Positions 41,843 to 51,608 are shown, numbered from the stretch's first letter. The stretch: DNA of 64,000 bases from Pseudomonadales bacterium (GCA_024234735.1 JACKNV010000008.1:62001-126000), one strand, 5' to 3'. Numbers and translations are program-made. Notes: generated by a model not told the origin, from the letters alone.

Positions 41843-42568
41843 ATGCCCCAGTCAGTGGGAGAAAAAAAGTACAAGCGCATATTGCTGAAGCTCAGTGGCG
41901 AGGCGTTGACAGGCAGCCAGAGCTTCGGTATCGACCCCAGGATTCTCGACCGCATGGCGCTGGAAGTGGGGCAACTGGTGGGCATCGGGGTGCAGGTGGG
42001 CCTGGTGGTCGGCGGCGGCAACCTGTTTCGCGGTGCCGCGCTGCAGGCGGCGGGCCTGGACCGTGTGACCGGCGATCACATGGGCATGCTGGCGACGGTG
42101 ATGAACGCCCTGGCACTGCGCGACGCCCTGGAGCGCTCCAATATATCCACCCAGGTCATGTCCGCCATCCCCATGAGCGGCGTGGTCGATCACTACGACC
42201 GGCGCAAGGCGATTCGCGCACTCAGCAACGGCGATGTAGTCATTTTCGCGGCGGGTACCGGCAACCCCTTCTTCACCACGGATTCCTCCGCCTGCCTGCG
42301 CGGCATAGAGGTGGATGCGGAACTGGTACTCAAGGCCACCAAGGTTGACGGCGTGTACTCCGCCGACCCCATGAAAGTGCCCGATGCGAAGAAGTACGAC
42401 CGGCTCACCTACGACGAGGTGCTGGACATGAAGCTCGAGGTGATGGACCTGACCGCCATCTGCCTGTGCCGCGATCACAACATGCCGGTGCGGGTGTTTG
42501 AAATGGAGAAGAGCGGCGCGCTGCTCAATATTGTCAGGGGCGGCAACGTTGGCACGCTGATCGAATAG
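41843..42568 (+). CDS. pyrH: UMP kinase
   Basis: PyrH phosphorylates UMP to UDP and forms a hexamer regulated by GTP and UTP. The 241-residue amino-acid-kinase-fold protein has RILLKLSGEALTG, LVVGGGNLFRG, DHMGMLATVMNALAL, the active-site FAAGTGNPFFTTDSSA and ATKVDGVYSADP. Start ATG 41843 follows AGGAGAGGA. It begins a new transcript after the tsf terminator; no clear promoter could be picked in the 150 bases between, though TAAGAT near 41814 is a possible -10. Confidence 0.97.
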   Translation: MPQSVGEKKYKRILLKLSGEALTGSQSFGIDPRILDRMALEVGQLVGIGVQVGLVVGGGNLFRGAALQAAGLDRVTGDHMGMLATVMNALALRDALERSNISTQVMSAIPMSGVVDHYDRRKAIRALSNGDVVIFAAGTGNPFFTTDSSACLRGIEVDAELVLKATKVDGVYSADPMKVPDAKKYDRLTYDEVLDMKLEVMDLTAICLCRDHNMPVRVFEMEKSGALLNIVRGGNVGTLIE

Positions 42569-42590
42569 GGCCGCCCGAAGGAGAGGACAG

Positions 42591-43148
42591 TTGATTGACG
42601 ATATAAAGAACGAAGCCCGCGAGCGCATGGAGAAAAGTCGCGAGGCCCTGGTGCACAACTTCAACAAGATTCGCACCGGCCGCGCCCATCCCAGCCTGCT
42701 GGACGGCCTGCGGGTGGATTATTACGGGGCGGAAACCCCGGTAAACCAGATGGCCAACGTCACCGTGGAAGATGCCCGCACCCTGGCCCTGACGCCCTGG
42801 GACAAGTCCACGGTGCCGCTGATCGAGCGTGCCATCATGAAATCGGATCTCGGCCTCAACCCCTCCACCGCCGGTGGGGTCATTCGTATTCCGATGCCCA
42901 TGCTCACCGAGGAGACCCGCAAGGGGTTCAGCCGCCAGGCGCGCCACGAGGCGGAAGCGGCCCGGGTTTCGGTGCGCAACGCGCGCCGCGATGCCATGGC
43001 CATGCTCAAGGAACTGGTCAAGGACAAAGAGATCGGTGAGGACGATGAGCGGCGCGGGCAGGACGAGATCCAGAAACTGACCGACTCCTTCATCGCCCAG
43101 ATCGAGAAAATGCTGGTCGAGAAGGAAGCCGACCTGATGGAAATCTAG
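42591..43148 (+). CDS. frr: Ribosome recycling factor
   Basis: RRF, with EF-G, splits the post-termination ribosome. The 185-residue protein (MIDDIKNEARERMEKSREAL) has the conserved KIRTGRAHPSLLDGLRVDYYG region, the TPWDKS loop and the C-terminal RRGQDEIQKLTDSFIAQIEK helix. Start is the TTG at 42591: it gives M-I-D-D-I, aligning with the E. coli M-I-S-D-I start, and AGGAG lies eight bases upstream. It follows pyrH by 22 bases. Confidence 0.97.
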   Translation: MIDDIKNEARERMEKSREALVHNFNKIRTGRAHPSLLDGLRVDYYGAETPVNQMANVTVEDARTLALTPWDKSTVPLIERAIMKSDLGLNPSTAGGVIRIPMPMLTEETRKGFSRQARHEAEAARVSVRNARRDAMAMLKELVKDKEIGEDDERRGQDEIQKLTDSFIAQIEKMLVEKEADLMEI

Positions 43149-43166
43149 GCGGCGCGGCCTCCCGCC

Positions 43167-43949
43167 ATGGGCAGCAGTGTAACCCCCGCCGCCACGGGCG
43201 ATGACCAGGAGCAGGTCATCCCCCGGCACGTGGCCATTATCATGGACGGCAACAATCGCTGGGCCAAGCGCAGGTCGCTGCCCGGTGTGGCCGGTCACCG
43301 CGCCGGCGTCGAGGCGGTGCGGGGTGTGCTGCGGGCCTGCCGCGACCACGGCGTCGAGGTGCTGACCCTGTTCGCTTTCAGCAGCGAGAACTGGGGGCGG
43401 CCGCAACCGGAAGTGCGCGCCCTGCTGGCGCTGTTGTCGCGCTACCTGCGCAGCGAAGTCAGGGAACTGCACAAAGACGGCATTCGGTTGCGTTTCATAG
43501 GCGAACGCAGCCGCTTCAGCGAGGGCCTGCGCAGCCTGATGCAAAAGTCGGAGCAGTTGACGGTCGACAATACCGCGGCGACCGTGGTGATCGCGGTCGA
43601 TTACGGCGGGCAATGGGACATTGCCCAGGCCGCCCGGAAGCTGGCCACAAAGGTGCAGCAGGGGAGTCTGCGGCCCGAGGATATCACCCCACAGATGATC
43701 GATCGCCATGTCGCCATCAGCGATCTGCCACGGCCGGACCTGTGCGTGCGCACCGGGGGTGATGCCCGTATCAGTAACTTCATGTTGTGGCATTTCGCCT
43801 ACAGTGAGTTGTACTTCACCAACGTGCTGTGGCCCGATTTCGACGAGGCGGAGTTCGCCCTGGCCCTGGCCGATTACAGTCGCCGGGAACGCCGCTTCGG
43901 CCTGCGCGAGCCGCCCGCCGACGAACCCCTGGGCGCCGTCGATGCTTAG
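43167..43949 (+). CDS. uppS: Undecaprenyl diphosphate synthase
   Basis: UppS makes the C55 carrier lipid for peptidoglycan and O-antigen by adding eight isoprene units to farnesyl diphosphate. The 260-residue cis-prenyltransferase shows HVAIIMDGNNRWAKRR with the catalytic Asp27, FAFSSENWGRP, and the later substrate-binding RISNFMLWHFAYSELYF. The RTSGE block reads RTGGD here, a small departure from the usual. It overlaps cdsA by eight bases. Confidence 0.96.
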   Translation: MGSSVTPAATGDDQEQVIPRHVAIIMDGNNRWAKRRSLPGVAGHRAGVEAVRGVLRACRDHGVEVLTLFAFSSENWGRPQPEVRALLALLSRYLRSEVRELHKDGIRLRFIGERSRFSEGLRSLMQKSEQLTVDNTAATVVIAVDYGGQWDIAQAARKLATKVQQGSLRPEDITPQMIDRHVAISDLPRPDLCVRTGGDARISNFMLWHFAYSELYFTNVLWPDFDEAEFALALADYSRRERRFGLREPPADEPLGAVDA

Positions 43950-44778
43950 GCAGCGAGTCATCACCGCACTGATCATGGCGGGCCTGTTCCTGGCGGGTAT
44001 CGCCTTCCTGCCGCTGCCCGCGCTGGCGCTGGTGTTTGCCGTACTCATCGCCATGGGCGCCTGGGAGTGGTCCCGGCTGGCGGGCTGGCGGGCGCCGGTG
44101 GCGCGCGGGCTGTACGTACTGGCAATCGGCGCCGCCCTCGCGGGCTTGTACTATTACTGTCGCCTGGGTTCCGCTCCCCTTCCGGAGCAGGTGCAGCCCT
44201 TTCTCGGCGTGGCCTGCCTGTGGTGGTCCCTGGCCCTGCTGTGGATCAGGTCGTATCCCGGTAGCGCCGTGTTCTGGCGCTCGGTGCCCATGCGCAGCCT
44301 CATGGGGCTGCTGGTGCTGGCCCCCGCCTGGCTGGCGGCGGTGTTCCTGCTCAGCTTTCCCAGGGGAGGCGGCCTGATGGTGGTGCTGGTGCTGGTGGTG
44401 GCCGCCGCCGATATCGGTGCCTATTTTGCCGGCAGGGCCTGGGGGCGGCACAAACTGGCGCCGGTGGTCAGCCCGGCCAAGACCTGGGAGGGTTTCTGGG
44501 GCGGGGTGCTGGCGTGCTCCGCGCTGGCGCTGCTGCTGTGGACGCAGTTGCCCAACCAGCAGGCGCACATCAGCCTGGCGGCCGTGATGACGGTGATCAT
44601 TGCCATGGGCCTCGCCTCGGTGGTGGGCGACCTGACAGTCAGTATGGTCAAGCGCGAGAGTGGGCTGAAAGACAGCGGCAGCCTGCTGCCCGGTCACGGC
44701 GGGGTGCTGGATCGCCTGGACAGCCTCTGCGCGGCCGCCCCGGTGTTCGCCCTCGGCCTGCTGCTGGCGGACTGGTAG
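43942..44778 (+). CDS. cdsA: Phosphatidate cytidylyltransferase
   Basis: CdsA makes CDP-diacylglycerol, the precursor of all phospholipids, in the inner membrane. The 278-residue protein has about eight hydrophobic helices and the signature SGLKDSGSLLPGHGGVLDRLDSL near the C-terminus. AADIGAYFAGRAWGRHKLAP with VSPAKTWEG is the second conserved block. Start ATG 43942 lies eight bases before the uppS stop, and dxr follows by six bases. Confidence 0.95.
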   Translation: MLRQRVITALIMAGLFLAGIAFLPLPALALVFAVLIAMGAWEWSRLAGWRAPVARGLYVLAIGAALAGLYYYCRLGSAPLPEQVQPFLGVACLWWSLALLWIRSYPGSAVFWRSVPMRSLMGLLVLAPAWLAAVFLLSFPRGGGLMVVLVLVVAAADIGAYFAGRAWGRHKLAPVVSPAKTWEGFWGGVLACSALALLLWTQLPNQQAHISLAAVMTVIIAMGLASVVGDLTVSMVKRESGLKDSGSLLPGHGGVLDRLDSLCAAAPVFALGLLLADW

Positions 44779-44784
44779 CTCATC

Positions 44785-45996
44785 ATGAACGGGCGGCGCA
44801 TGGTCAGCGTGCTGGGTTCGACTGGCTCCATCGGCATCAGCACCCTGGATGTCATCGAGCGGCACCCGGACCGGTTCGGGGTCTATGCCCTGGCCGCCAA
44901 TTCCTCGGTGGAGCTCATGTACGCCCAGTGCGAGGCCTGGCAGCCGCGTTTCGCGGTGATGGCCGAGGCCGCCGCGGCCGAGCAGCTGCATGCCCGGCTG
45001 GGCGCCGGCTCGCCTACCGAGGTACTGCAGGGCGAGGCAGGCCTGGCCCGGGTGGTCACGGCGCCCGAGGTGGACGCGGTCATGGCGGCCATCGTCGGTG
45101 CCGCCGGCCTGCCCTCCACCCTGGCGGCGGCCCGCGCCGGCAAGACCGTGTTGCTGGCCAACAAGGAGTCGCTGGTAATGGGCGGGCAGCTGCTGATGGC
45201 AGCGGTGCGCGACGCCGGTGCCCAGCTGCTGCCGATCGACAGTGAACACAATGCCATCTTCCAGTGCCTGCCGGTGTCGGATACTGCGCGGCCCTCGCTG
45301 GCCGGGGTCAGCAAGGTGTTGCTGACGGCCTCCGGCGGCCCCTTTCGCCAGTGGACCCAGGCGCAGATGGAGGCCGCCACGCCCGACCAGGCCTGTGCCC
45401 ATCCCAACTGGTCCATGGGGCGCAAGATCTCGGTGGATTCCGCGAGCCTGATGAACAAGGGCCTGGAGTTGATAGAAGCTTGCTGGCTGTTCGACCTGCC
45501 CCAGGAAGCCATCGAGGTGGTGGTGCATCCCCAGAGCATCATCCATTCCATGGTCCAGTACCTCGACGGTTCGGTACTGGCGCAGATGGGCAATCCGGAC
45601 ATGCGCACGCCCATTGCCTACGGCCTGGGCTGGCCGCAGCGGCTGCAGGCCGGCGTTGCCCCGCTGGATCTCATCGCCACTGCGCGGCTGGATTTCGAGC
45701 CGCCCGACGAGGGGCGCTTTCCCTGCCTGCGCCTGGCCCGGGAAGCAGTTGCCGCCGGCGGCACGGCGATGGCGGTATGCAACGCCGCCAACGAAGTGGC
45801 GGTGGCGGCCTTCCTGGAGGGGCGGATCGCCTTCACCGGAATACCCCGGGTGATCGAGTTCACCCTGGAGCGGGTGCCGGTGCTTGAACCCTGCGCGCTG
45901 TCCGTGGTCGAATCAGCGGATACCCAGGCGCGCCAGGTGGCCGCGCAGTGCATTGCGACACTGGCCACGAAGGACAGGAAAACAGGTTTGGCTTGA
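44785..45996 (+). CDS. dxr: 1-deoxy-D-xylulose 5-phosphate reductoisomerase
   Basis: Dxr converts DXP to MEP, the first committed step of non-mevalonate isoprenoid synthesis, using NADPH and a metal. The 403-residue protein has the NADPH fold VSVLGSTGSIGISTLDVIERH, ANKESLVMGG, the metal-binding PIDSEHNAIFQCL and SGGPFRQW. WSMGRKISVDSASLMNKGLE and VHPQSIIHSMVQYLDGS complete the signature. Its last base is the first base of rseP (TGATG). It supplies precursors to UppS upstream. Confidence 0.97.
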   Translation: MNGRRMVSVLGSTGSIGISTLDVIERHPDRFGVYALAANSSVELMYAQCEAWQPRFAVMAEAAAAEQLHARLGAGSPTEVLQGEAGLARVVTAPEVDAVMAAIVGAAGLPSTLAAARAGKTVLLANKESLVMGGQLLMAAVRDAGAQLLPIDSEHNAIFQCLPVSDTARPSLAGVSKVLLTASGGPFRQWTQAQMEAATPDQACAHPNWSMGRKISVDSASLMNKGLELIEACWLFDLPQEAIEVVVHPQSIIHSMVQYLDGSVLAQMGNPDMRTPIAYGLGWPQRLQAGVAPLDLIATARLDFEPPDEGRFPCLRLAREAVAAGGTAMAVCNAANEVAVAAFLEGRIAFTGIPRVIEFTLERVPVLEPCALSVVESADTQARQVAAQCIATLATKDRKTGLA

Positions 45997-47351
45997 TGGA
46001 CATGCTCTACACCATTGCAATCACCCTGGCGACACTGGCCGTGCTGGTGGCGGTACACGAATTCGGCCATTTCTGGGTGGCGCGGCGCTGCGGGGTCAAG
46101 GTATTGCGCTTCTCCATCGGCTTCGGCCCGCGCCTGCTGCGCCGTACCGACCGCCAGGGTACCGAGTACAGCCTCTCCGCCATTCCCCTGGGAGGCTACG
46201 TCAAGATGCTGGACGAGCGCGAGGGGGAGGTCGACCCCGGGGAGCTGGACAGGGCCTTCAACCGCAAGCCGGTGATGCAGCGTATTGCGGTGGTCAGCGC
46301 CGGGCCGCTGGCCAATTTCCTGCTCGCCATCGTCGCCTACTGGGCGCTGTTCATGGCGGGAGAGAGCGGGTATGCGCCGGTCATCGGCGAGGTGGAGGCT
46401 GACTCTATCGCGGATGTCGCCGGCCTCGAAGCCGGCCAGGAGATTGTCGCCGTCGACGGCGCCGAGACACCCACCTGGCAGGCCCTGAGTTTCCGCCTGC
46501 TGGATCGCATCGGCGACACCGGCACCATCAGGTTCGCGGTGCGCTACCCCGACTCCAGCATGGTCTACGAGTCGCAGGGGCACCTGGACCGCTGGCTGGC
46601 CGGCGAGGAGCAGCCGGATCTGTTCGGCGGCCTGGGCCTGGCGATGTATACCCCCGAGGTGCCGCCGGTGGTGGGCCAGGTGGTGGCCGGGGGCGCGGCG
46701 CAGCAGATCGGCATGCAGCCGGGGGACCGGGTGCTCAGCGCCGACGGGGTGCCCATGCCGCTGTGGATGGACTGGGTCGAGTACGTGCGCCAGCGCCCCG
46801 GGCAGGCGATCGCGCTGCAATACCAGCGCGGCGACCAGGTACTGACCGCGCGCATCGTGCCGGAGTCCATGGTGGAGGACGACGGCCAGACCATCGGCCG
46901 GGTGGGCCTGGGTGTCGAGTTGCCGCAAATGCCCGAGGAACTGCTGCGGCGCTTCGACCGGGGGCCGCTGGAAGCCTTCGGGGCCAGCCTGGAGCGCACC
47001 GGCGAACTGGTGGTGTTCACCCTCAGTTCCATCAAGAAGATGCTGGTCGGCCTGATCTCGCCAAAAAACTTGAGCGGCCCCATCACCATTGCTAAAGTTG
47101 CGTCCGCGTCTGCCAAATCAGGCCTGGAGTCGTATATCAGCTTCCTGGCCCTTCTCAGCGTGAGTCTCGGAGTCCTGAACCTGCTGCCCATACCGGTGCT
47201 GGATGGCGGTCACCTGCTGTTTTACTTCGCCGAGCTGTTGGCTGGACGACCGGTTCCTGAGAAGATACAGGCCCTCGGGTACCAGGTGGGGTTATTCCTG
47301 GTGCTCGGTATAATGGTGCTGGCACTGTATAACGATTTTTCACGCCTGTAG
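45996..47351 (+). CDS. rseP: RseP/S2P-family regulated intramembrane protease
   Basis: RseP cleaves anti-sigma factor RseA in the membrane to release sigma-E under envelope stress. The 451-residue zinc protease has HEFGH (residues 21-25) in the first helix and LDG in NLLPIPVLDGGHLLFY near the C-terminus. Two PDZ domains lie in the periplasmic loop (about residues 115-300). Start ATG 45996 overlaps the dxr stop. It sits directly before bamA, the usual arrangement. Confidence 0.96.
   Translation: MDMLYTIAITLATLAVLVAVHEFGHFWVARRCGVKVLRFSIGFGPRLLRRTDRQGTEYSLSAIPLGGYVKMLDEREGEVDPGELDRAFNRKPVMQRIAVVSAGPLANFLLAIVAYWALFMAGESGYAPVIGEVEADSIADVAGLEAGQEIVAVDGAETPTWQALSFRLLDRIGDTGTIRFAVRYPDSSMVYESQGHLDRWLAGEEQPDLFGGLGLAMYTPEVPPVVGQVVAGGAAQQIGMQPGDRVLSADGVPMPLWMDWVEYVRQRPGQAIALQYQRGDQVLTARIVPESMVEDDGQTIGRVGLGVELPQMPEELLRRFDRGPLEAFGASLERTGELVVFTLSSIKKMLVGLISPKNLSGPITIAKVASASAKSGLESYISFLALLSVSLGVLNLLPIPVLDGGHLLFYFAELLAGRPVPEKIQALGYQVGLFLVLGIMVLALYNDFSRL
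47309..47314 (+). promoter_or_regulatory. Possible internal promoter for bamA
   Basis: A perfect TATAAT (47309-47314) lies at the 3' end of rseP, about 100 bases before the bamA start. No good -35 is present, so this is only a candidate for separate bamA transcription. Confidence 0.25.
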
Positions 47352-47414
47352 GGGATTCCGACAGAGGCAGCGCCGACCTTGCCCGGCCCGCAGGCACTAC
47401 CCGTTGAGTGAGAA

Positions 47415-50015
47415 TTGACTAAGCGCATATCCACATTTCTGGCCCTGGCCCTGTTGCTGCTGGCGCCGCTGGCCTCCGCCCAGACATTTATCGTGGCCGA
47501 TATCCGCGTGGAAGGCCTGCAGCGGGTGTCCGCCGGCACGGTGTTTGCCGCCCTGCCGGTTGCCGTGGGCGACGTGGTCGACCCGCAGATCCTGCGCGCG
47601 GCATCGCGCAGCCTGTTCGCCACCGGCAATTTCGATGACATCCGCATCGGCCGCGACGGCAACGTGCTGGTGATCGTGGTGGTCGAGCGGCCCAGTATCA
47701 GCGAGATCAATATCGAGGGGAACAAGGCCATCGAGACCGAGGCCCTGCTGGATGGCCTCAAGGGGGCCGGCCTGGCGGTGGGCCAGGTCTTCCAGCGCTC
47801 CACCCTGGAGGGCATGCAGCTCGAGCTGCAGCGCCAGTACGTGCAACAGGGGCGCTATGACGCCAGTATCGAGACCGAGGTGCTGCCGGAGCCGCGCAAC
47901 CGGGTGGCGATCAACATCAACGTGGACGAGGGCACGGTCGCCGCGATCAAGCATATCAACGTGGTGGGCAACGAGGCCTTCAGCGACGAGGAGATCGCCG
48001 ATCTGTTCGAGCTGCAGACCACCGGCTGGCTGTCTTTCTTCACCAACGACGACAAATACTCCAAGGAAAAGCTGACCGGCGACCTGGAAAAGCTCACCTC
48101 CTATTACATGGACAGGGGCTACCTGCAGTTCACCATCGACTCCACCCAGGTGTCGGTGTCTCCCGACATGGACGCGGTCTATATCACCGCCAACATCACC
48201 GAGGGAGACGTGTTCACGGTGAGTTCCGTGGGCCTGTCCGGCGACCTGGTGTTGCCGGAAGCCGACCTCAGGCGCTTCCTGCTGGTCTCCGAGGGGCAGA
48301 TATTCTCCCAGCAGCTGGTGACCGCTACCGAGGAATACATTACCCGTCGGTTGGGCAACGACGGTTACAATTTCGCCAAGGTCACCGGCATTCCCGAGGT
48401 GGACGAGGACAACAACACCGTGTCGATGAAGTTTTTCGTCGACCCCGGCAAGCGCACCTACGTGCGTCGCATCAATTTCGCCGGCAACCAGAAAACCGCC
48501 GACGACGTGCTGCGCCGGGAAATGCGCCAGATGGAATCGGCGCCCGCGTCGGCGGCCAACATTGAGCAGTCCAGGGTGCGCCTGGAGCGCCTGGGCTATT
48601 TCAGCAAGGCCACCGTGGAGACGCCCGAAGTGCCCGGCCACGACGACCTCATCGATGTGGATTTCACCGTCGAGGAGCAATCTTCGGGTAGTATCGGCGC
48701 CAGCATCGGTTATGCCCAGGATGCCGGTATCATCCTCGGGCTCAACGTGCAGCAGGACAACTTCATGGGCACCGGCAAGCGCATCGGCCTGGGCCTGAAT
48801 TCGTCCAAGTACCAGGATCTGTATAATTTCAGCTACACCAACCCCTACTTCACCGAGGACGGTGTCAGCCGCGGCTTCAATATCTACTACCGCTCCACCG
48901 ACCTGTCGGAAGTCAACGTCGCCAGCTACTCCACCAACACCGTGGGCGGCAACATCAACTTCGGCTACCCCATCAAGGAAACCCAGCGCCTTGGCTTCAG
49001 CTTCGGGGTCGCCAACACGGACGTCACCGCCGGCCGCTACGCGGTGCAGGAGATCAAGGCCAGCCCGCGCCTGGAGAAATCGGTGGATGACTGGTTCACC
49101 AGCACCTGGGATCCCGCGACCGGGCGCTACACCGACGTCGAGGTGCTGGAACCCATCGAAATCCTGCCGCCGGAGTACGAGATCATTCCCAAGAGCCAGG
49201 GTTTCCTGGACGAAAATGGCAATCAGTTCCTCAACTGGACCATCACCGGCAGCTGGAGCCAGTCCACCCTGAACCGGGGGCGGATGGCCACCCGGGGCGC
49301 CGCCCAGACCGTGGCCCTGGAGGTGGCGGTGCCAGCCTCCGACCTGGAATTCTACAAGCTGACCTACCAGGGGGAGATCTACTTCCCCATGCCGGTGCTC
49401 ACCAACTGGACGCTGCGCCTGCGCACCGAGCTGGGCTACGGCGACGGCTACGGCGGCACCGATGGCCTGCCGTTCTTCGAGAACTTCTTCGCCGGTGGCT
49501 TCGGCTCGGTGCGCGGCTACCAGAGCAATACCCTGGGTCCGCGCAGTACGCCCGCGGTTCCCTATCTGGTACAGCAGCCGGTTACCGAGATCAACGAGGA
49601 CGGCGAGGCCACCCAGATCGGCGGCCCCAAAGGCAATGAATACGGCTATGTCTACCTGCCCAGGGTCGGCAAGCTGGACGTGCAACTTCCCAACAGCAAC
49701 GGCGACCCCTTTGGCGGCGACGTGCTGGTAGAGGGCAGCATCGAGCTGATTTTCCCGCTGCCCTTCATCAAGGACCAGAACAGCGTGCGCACCGCATTCT
49801 TCATCGACGGTGGCAACGTGTTCAGCACCACCTGCCAGTCCAGCCAGCTCAATTGCTACGACCTGGATTTCGGCCAGTTGCGTTATTCGGCGGGGGTCGG
49901 CCTGACCTGGATTACCGGCTTCGGTCCGCTGACTTTCAGCCTGGCCAAGCCGTTTAACCAAGACGAGTATGACCAGGACGAGGTGTTCCAGTTCACCCTC
50001 GGCCGAGGCTTCTGA
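47415..50015 (+). CDS. bamA: Outer membrane assembly factor BamA
   Basis: BamA folds and inserts outer membrane beta-barrels. The 866-residue protein is larger than E. coli BamA (810). It has a signal peptide (cleavage at LASA-QTF), five POTRA repeats over about residues 23-425, and a 16-strand barrel. The barrel holds the lid motif VRGY in GGFGSVRGYQSNTLGPR, where VRGF is the usual form, and ends with a final Phe (FTLGRGF). Start is TTG 47415 by fit to the signal peptide; no clear ribosome site is seen. skp follows by 31 bases. Confidence 0.95.
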   Translation: MTKRISTFLALALLLLAPLASAQTFIVADIRVEGLQRVSAGTVFAALPVAVGDVVDPQILRAASRSLFATGNFDDIRIGRDGNVLVIVVVERPSISEINIEGNKAIETEALLDGLKGAGLAVGQVFQRSTLEGMQLELQRQYVQQGRYDASIETEVLPEPRNRVAININVDEGTVAAIKHINVVGNEAFSDEEIADLFELQTTGWLSFFTNDDKYSKEKLTGDLEKLTSYYMDRGYLQFTIDSTQVSVSPDMDAVYITANITEGDVFTVSSVGLSGDLVLPEADLRRFLLVSEGQIFSQQLVTATEEYITRRLGNDGYNFAKVTGIPEVDEDNNTVSMKFFVDPGKRTYVRRINFAGNQKTADDVLRREMRQMESAPASAANIEQSRVRLERLGYFSKATVETPEVPGHDDLIDVDFTVEEQSSGSIGASIGYAQDAGIILGLNVQQDNFMGTGKRIGLGLNSSKYQDLYNFSYTNPYFTEDGVSRGFNIYYRSTDLSEVNVASYSTNTVGGNINFGYPIKETQRLGFSFGVANTDVTAGRYAVQEIKASPRLEKSVDDWFTSTWDPATGRYTDVEVLEPIEILPPEYEIIPKSQGFLDENGNQFLNWTITGSWSQSTLNRGRMATRGAAQTVALEVAVPASDLEFYKLTYQGEIYFPMPVLTNWTLRLRTELGYGDGYGGTDGLPFFENFFAGGFGSVRGYQSNTLGPRSTPAVPYLVQQPVTEINEDGEATQIGGPKGNEYGYVYLPRVGKLDVQLPNSNGDPFGGDVLVEGSIELIFPLPFIKDQNSVRTAFFIDGGNVFSTTCQSSQLNCYDLDFGQLRYSAGVGLTWITGFGPLTFSLAKPFNQDEYDQDEVFQFTLGRGF

Positions 50016-50046
50016 TGTTCAATTTTGCTACTACCTGGAGAAAACC

Positions 50047-50565
50047 GTGAAGACATTGACCAAACTTACCTTCGCCGCCCTGCTCCTGGCCGCGCCCGTC
50101 CTGGGTATGGCCGCGGAGAAGATAGCAGTAGTCGACCTGCAGGAGGCCATCCTGCAGACCGATATCGCCCAGAAGCGCCTGGCCGAGGTGCGCAGTCAGG
50201 ATGACTACAAGACGGACAAGGCCGAGTTCGACCGGCTCAAGAAGGAGTTCGACGAACTGGTGCAGAAGTTCCAGAAAGACGCTGCCGTCATGAGCCAGGA
50301 GCAGCAGGCCGCGGCCCGCCAGAAACTGGCCAGCAAACAGGCCGACCTGGAGCACGTCACCGGCAAGTTGCAGCAGGCCGAACAGGGCGCCGGGCAGGCC
50401 CTGTTGCAGGAACTGGCACCGCGCGTCCAGGAAGTGTTGCGCGAGATCATCTCCAGCGAGGGTATAGGCCTGTTGCTGCAGCGCGGCGCGGTGATTCACG
50501 CCGACCCCAGCTACAGCATCACCGCCCAGGTGACCGACAAGCTCAACCAGATGGCCGCGAAGTAG
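50047..50565 (+). CDS. skp: Periplasmic chaperone Skp/OmpH
   Basis: Skp is a trimeric chaperone holding unfolded outer membrane proteins in the periplasm. The 172-residue protein has a signal peptide (cleavage near GMA-AEK), IAVVDLQEAILQTDIAQKRL and a long, charged coiled-coil (about residues 50-135) that forms the jellyfish arms. Start is GTG 50047, with TGGAG seven bases upstream. It sits between bamA and lpxD, the standard order. Sequence similarity is modest, as is normal in this family. Confidence 0.9.
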   Translation: MKTLTKLTFAALLLAAPVLGMAAEKIAVVDLQEAILQTDIAQKRLAEVRSQDDYKTDKAEFDRLKKEFDELVQKFQKDAAVMSQEQQAAARQKLASKQADLEHVTGKLQQAEQGAGQALLQELAPRVQEVLREIISSEGIGLLLQRGAVIHADPSYSITAQVTDKLNQMAAK

Positions 50566-50571
50566 GGCCAC

Positions 50572-51600
50572 GTGTATTCACTGGCTGAACTGGCAGACCG
50601 GCTCGGTCTGGAGTTCGCCGGTGATCCCGCGAGAATAGTCCGGGCCCTGGCCTCCCTGGAGGCGGCCGGGCCGCAGGACCTGTCCTTTGCGCTCGATGGC
50701 AGGTATCTGGCGCGGCTGGCCGCCACCCGTGCCGGCGCGGTGATCCTGCCTGCCGAGCTGACGGCGCAGTGTCCCTGCGATCACCTGGTCAGCGCCCAGC
50801 CCTACCTGGCATTTGCCCGGGCCTCCCGGCTGTTCGCCAATGCGCCCGGTGCCGCGCCGGGTATTCACCCCACTGCCTGTGTCGACAAGGCGGCCAGCGT
50901 GCACCCCGATGCCGCCGTGGCCGCCCATGCCGTCATCGAGGCGGGAGCAGTACTGGAAAGCGGCGTGGTGGTGGGCGCCGGGGTGTATGTGGGCCACGGC
51001 AGCCGCCTGGGCGCCGGTACCCGGGTGTATCCCAATGCGGTGATCTACCACGATGTCTGGCTGGGCAGGGACTGTGTCATCCACTCCCAGGTGGTGCTGG
51101 GCGCCGACGGCTTCGGATTTGCTGCGGGGCCCGACGGCTGGGAAAAAATCTGCCAGCTGGGGGGGGTGCGCATCGGCGAGCGGGTGGAAATCGGCGCCGG
51201 GACCACCGTGGATCGCGGGACGCTGGGCCACACCGAGATCGCTGACGGTGTCATCATCGACAACCAGGTGCAGGTCGGCCACAACTGTCGCATCGGCAAA
51301 AATACCGCGATCGCGGGTTGCGCCGGTCTGGCCGGAAGCACGATTATAGGCGCCAACTGTACGCTGGCAGGCGGTGTCGGGGTGGTCGGTCACGTGGAGA
51401 TTTGCGACGACGTCCACGTGACCGGCATGACCATGGTGACCCGGTCGATCACCCGCCCGGGGTCCTATTCGTCGGGCACACCCATGAGTGGTACCCGCGA
51501 CTGGAAGCGCAATGCGGTGCGGTTTTCCCAGCTGGACAGTATCCAGCGCAGGCTGGCTGGCCTGGAGCGGCAGCAACAAAAAAATTCAGATAAAGGATGA
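50572..51600 (+). CDS. lpxD: UDP-3-O-acylglucosamine N-acyltransferase
   Basis: LpxD adds the second acyl chain in lipid A synthesis. The 342-residue protein has an N-terminal uridine-binding domain and a left-handed beta-helix of hexapeptide repeats (for example GAVLESGVVVGAGVYVGHGS). The active-site His is in VIIDNQVQVGHNCRIG. Start is GTG 50572, six bases after the skp stop. The Met-rich C-terminal helix typical of LpxD is replaced by a short basic tail. It is followed by fabZ with overlap. Confidence 0.94.
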   Translation: MYSLAELADRLGLEFAGDPARIVRALASLEAAGPQDLSFALDGRYLARLAATRAGAVILPAELTAQCPCDHLVSAQPYLAFARASRLFANAPGAAPGIHPTACVDKAASVHPDAAVAAHAVIEAGAVLESGVVVGAGVYVGHGSRLGAGTRVYPNAVIYHDVWLGRDCVIHSQVVLGADGFGFAAGPDGWEKICQLGGVRIGERVEIGAGTTVDRGTLGHTEIADGVIIDNQVQVGHNCRIGKNTAIAGCAGLAGSTIIGANCTLAGGVGVVGHVEICDDVHVTGMTMVTRSITRPGSYSSGTPMSGTRDWKRNAVRFSQLDSIQRRLAGLERQQQKNSDKG

Positions 51601-51608
51601 CCGGCCGG

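Noticed and set aside
47397..49961. Long minus-strand frame opposite bamA
   Set aside because: Shadow of bamA; no domain seen, composition typical of antisense frames.
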